Below are positions 5,152-7,118 of a stretch of DNA of 7,118 nt, piece by piece. Numbering within the stretch: the first letter of the stretch is position 1; each line of letters opens with the position of its first letter. Source of the DNA: an uncultured Spirochaetaceae bacterium (GTDB taxonomy: Bacteria; Spirochaetota; Spirochaetia; Treponematales; Treponemataceae); NCBI GenBank assembly GCA_902773215.1, contig CACYDQ010000086.1, forward strand, positions 1 through 7,118, given 5' to 3'. Under the pieces are notes generated by a model that saw nothing but the letters and a program-made list of their open reading frames with translations, was not told the DNA's origin and made no database searches. The translations under genes were made by a program, and so were the position numbers.

Positions 5152-7118
5152 TTCGTTCCCTCCTGAATCTCCTGCGTCCAGTTCTCCGGCTTGAAGATGT
5201 TGTCCTTGACCCGCCACCATTTGTCGGGGGAAGCCGTAAAGACATAGCGGCTGTCATTCTGCTGGGGCATGAAGATGTGCTCCGTGCAGACGAGCGCGCC
5301 CCGCTCCTTGTCGGAGGAATCCACGGCGTTCCCCGTGAAGGGGTTCACCGGATGCCCGATGATGCCCTGCATGGCAAGCGAGGGAACATCGGCATTGGTC
5401 ATGAAGTCCTCGTTTATCACGAGCCTTCCGTCCGAACCGAAGTCCTTCATCATCAGGAGGGGGTGAAAGTGTCCGGGCTGTATGACGTCGAACTTGCTGT
5501 CCCACTCGTAGCCTATCTCGCCCGGCACCGAGCTGTGATCGGCGACGATGATAATCCTCGTGTTGTCGTATGCCCCGTTCTCCTTCAGGTAGTCGAAGTA
5601 TTCCCCCAGGCGGTGCAGGGCGGCGGCATTGCTCTGGTACTCCTTGTCCCATGCGAACGCGGAGGGGCTTTCCTGCGTCACCTCGCTGACGGGTATATAT
5701 CCGGGGTATTGCAGAAAAGCCCCGTCGTGCGTCGTGTTGTTGACAAAGTAGGTAAAGCTGTTTTCGGTCGCGGAGTCAAAGTCCGTCAGCCTTTTCAGCA
5801 AATCCAGCACGGAGTAGCCCTCAAGGAAGGCGTTCAGATCCTCGTCCGTCGAGTCGGGGTCCCAGTAGTCCCCGCCGTTGTAGAGGGCGGGACGCAGGAA
5901 GAGGGGCGAGATGCGGAACACCGAGTACCAGAGCAAGCTGCGTTTGAGCGTCTTGCTCGTCTTGTCCAGTCCCGCGACGTTCTTGTTCTCCTTGTACCAC
6001 TGGTCAAGGTATACCCCGTCCGTCGAATAGCGGGCGATGTCCGGGTAATCCTTGAAGATACCGAGGTCGGCTATCCAGCTGTAGTTTGCCCATGACGGAT
6101 CGGTTATCGTCGCGGACCAGCCGTCAATCTGCTCCGTAAAAATGCGCGGCAGAAGCAGGATGGACTCGTTCTGCTTGTCCACGAGCGTTACGTCGCTCCG
6201 CTTGTTCTTGGCCTCGGGGGTATACTCGTATCCGCCATAGCAGGGGGAGGCCCCGAGCAGGGTCCAGCCGTTAAAGGACACCGTGTTGCGGTAGAGCGTG
6301 AAACCCGAGAACTGCTCGTATAATGCGGGGTATTCGTCAAAGACCGGGACGAGGTATCGGTTCTGCGCCTTGTCCAGGTAGATGACAAGGACGTTCCTGC
6401 CTGTCCGGGACAGGTGGAAAATCGGGGCAATCTCCTTTATGTCCGCGTTGTTGTTCCGCGAGACTTCGACGTACTGCGCGTAGCCTTTCCCTATCGTGCG
6501 GACGTTGACGAGCGACAGGCAGAGCAGGGCTCCCGCCGTGAAGAGCATCGCGAACAGCACGATTTTCGTCCTGTTCTTCCAGAAGAGGACGGCCACGGCG
6601 AGCGCCAGGGGGACTATCACCGCGATGTTCAGCAGGATGAGCGGCAGGGGGGAGTCCACGTTGGCGACCGTCTTGAAGGTCAGGAGCTTGCTCATGATGC
6701 CGTAGTTTCCGTGGAAGAGGAACGCATCCGCGAGCGCGGTGATGAAGGCACAGGAGAAGAAAAGTGCGAGCAGGCTCTGAATCTTCTCCTTGTACAAAAA
6801 GAAAATCAGGAAGGGCCAGACGACGAAGAGGCCGAACGACTGCGCGAGCGTGTTCCGCACGAAGAAGAAGGGGCTTGCGTAATTGTCTATGCCGCTGAAC
6901 TCCATCGGCGAGGATGAAATCAGCAGGGTGGGAATCAGGAGACCCGTGATGAGCCAGAGCCCTGCCGCCGCCATCGCGAAGAGGGAGGTTCGTTTTTTGA
7001 ACGACGCGGTCAGGGCCGGGCATACCACCCGCAGGAGCCAGTCCGCCAGGCGGACAAAGAGGGGGGCCGCATAGACGAGGGCGGCGATGCAGCTGGTCAG
7101 CAATGCGCGTTTGACCGA
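5148..7118 (-). CDS. Multi-pass membrane sulfatase / LTA-synthase-like transferase (N-terminus cut by window edge)
   Basis: An alkaline-phosphatase-superfamily membrane protein. 656 residues are visible, numbered here from the first codon at 7118. The frame runs open to the right edge, so the N-terminus is missing; a TTG at 7103 is probably not the start. Hydrophobic segments lie at about 6-34 (the cut edge), 45-67, 89-109, 112-136, 157-179 and 184-205. After them comes an extracytoplasmic catalytic domain with NVLVIYLDKAQ (metal ligand Asp249), GWTLLGASP (probable nucleophile Thr286) and GGYEYTP. Further on are NNTTHDG (His464), IIIVADHS (Asp527, His528), GHFHPLLMMKDF and FMTNADVPSLA. There is no CxPxR or SxPxR formylglycine signature, so a phospho-group transferase or phosphodiesterase with a Thr nucleophile is more likely than a true sulfatase. 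It is followed with ATGA overlap by the glycerophosphotransferase. The substrate is unknown; phosphoglycerol or a related surface group is inferred from context. Confidence 0.88.
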   Translation of the reverse strand, partial: SVKRALLTSCIAALVYAAPLFVRLADWLLRVVCPALTASFKKRTSLFAMAAAGLWLITGLLIPTLLISSSPMEFSGIDNYASPFFFVRNTLAQSFGLFVVWPFLIFFLYKEKIQSLLALFFSCAFITALADAFLFHGNYGIMSKLLTFKTVANVDSPLPLILLNIAVIVPLALAVAVLFWKNRTKIVLFAMLFTAGALLCLSLVNVRTIGKGYAQYVEVSRNNNADIKEIAPIFHLSRTGRNVLVIYLDKAQNRYLVPVFDEYPALYEQFSGFTLYRNTVSFNGWTLLGASPCYGGYEYTPEAKNKRSDVTLVDKQNESILLLPRIFTEQIDGWSATITDPSWANYSWIADLGIFKDYPDIARYSTDGVYLDQWYKENKNVAGLDKTSKTLKRSLLWYSVFRISPLFLRPALYNGGDYWDPDSTDEDLNAFLEGYSVLDLLKRLTDFDSATENSFTYFVNNTTHDGAFLQYPGYIPVSEVTQESPSAFAWDKEYQSNAAALHRLGEYFDYLKENGAYDNTRIIIVADHSSVPGEIGYEWDSKFDVIQPGHFHPLLMMKDFGSDGRLVINEDFMTNADVPSLAMQGIIGHPVNPFTGNAVDSSDKERGALVCTEHIFMPQQNDSRYVFTASPDKWWRVKDNIFKPENWTQEIQEGTK
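5159..5164 (-). promoter_or_regulatory. Strong Shine-Dalgarno of the glycerophosphotransferase gene
   Basis: A perfect AGGAGG stands 7 bases before the ATG at 5151, within the last codons of the upstream gene. It decides the start over the longer reading from 5220. Confidence 0.85.

Noticed and set aside
3979..5166. A long open frame on the plus strand (395 codons) opposite the glycerophosphotransferase gene.
   Set aside because: It is an antisense shadow of a GC-rich gene with clear family motifs. The translation shows no recognisable domain.
5152..5220. A longer N-terminus for the glycerophosphotransferase starting at 5220.
   Set aside because: The extra 23 residues lie inside the upstream gene and have no family resemblance. 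The AGGAGG site points to 5151.
7101..7103. TTG at 7103 as the start of the sulfatase-fold membrane protein.
   Set aside because: The frame stays open to the window edge with hydrophobic sequence, and the family has further N-terminal membrane segments. The gene is better treated as partial.

Overview
The window is a compact, gene-dense bacterial segment with G+C in the high 50s by eye. Every gene I can support lies on the minus strand. Strong Shine-Dalgarno sites and ATGA/TGATG gene overlaps show it is bacterial. The taxon cannot be fixed from sequence alone. AGG and ATA codons in a GC-rich background, and the mix of families, would fit a gut or rumen treponeme-like spirochaete or a GC-rich Firmicute. 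This is a weak guess.

In transcription order (right to left) the layout is as follows. (1) 7118-5148: a multi-pass membrane protein with an extracytoplasmic sulfatase/LTA-synthase-like phosphotransferase domain, its N-terminus cut by the window edge. (2) 5151-3907: a membrane-anchored CDP-glycerol glycerophosphotransferase-family protein (TagB/TagF type). (3) 3907-2378: a LicC-like nucleotidyltransferase fused to a fold-type-I (HisC/CobD-like) PLP aminotransferase domain. (4) 2381-1320: a GT4 glycosyltransferase. These four overlap by 1-4 bases at each junction and are surely one operon. The inferred theme is a surface glycopolymer carrying phosphate-linked groups. Gene 3 would make a CDP-activated alcohol or amino-alcohol, gene 4 would transfer a phospho-alcohol, the GT4 enzyme would add sugar, and the sulfatase-fold enzyme would act outside the membrane.

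After a 57-base gap, with its own good sigma-70-type promoter, comes (5) 1262-1: an M18 zinc aminopeptidase whose C-terminus runs off the left edge. It is probably unrelated to the operon. Its start codon sits where transcription should begin, so it looks leaderless.

The most unusual thing in the window is the aminotransferase half of gene 3. Its frame is open, and the Asp, Tyr, Lys and Arg positions of a HisC-type active site are in register. However, about 85 residues of the PLP domain core, including the Asn of the NPTG-type motif, are missing. It looks like a degenerated or repurposed domain on an intact cytidylyltransferase. No RNA genes, CRISPR arrays, mobile elements or convincing terminators were seen.
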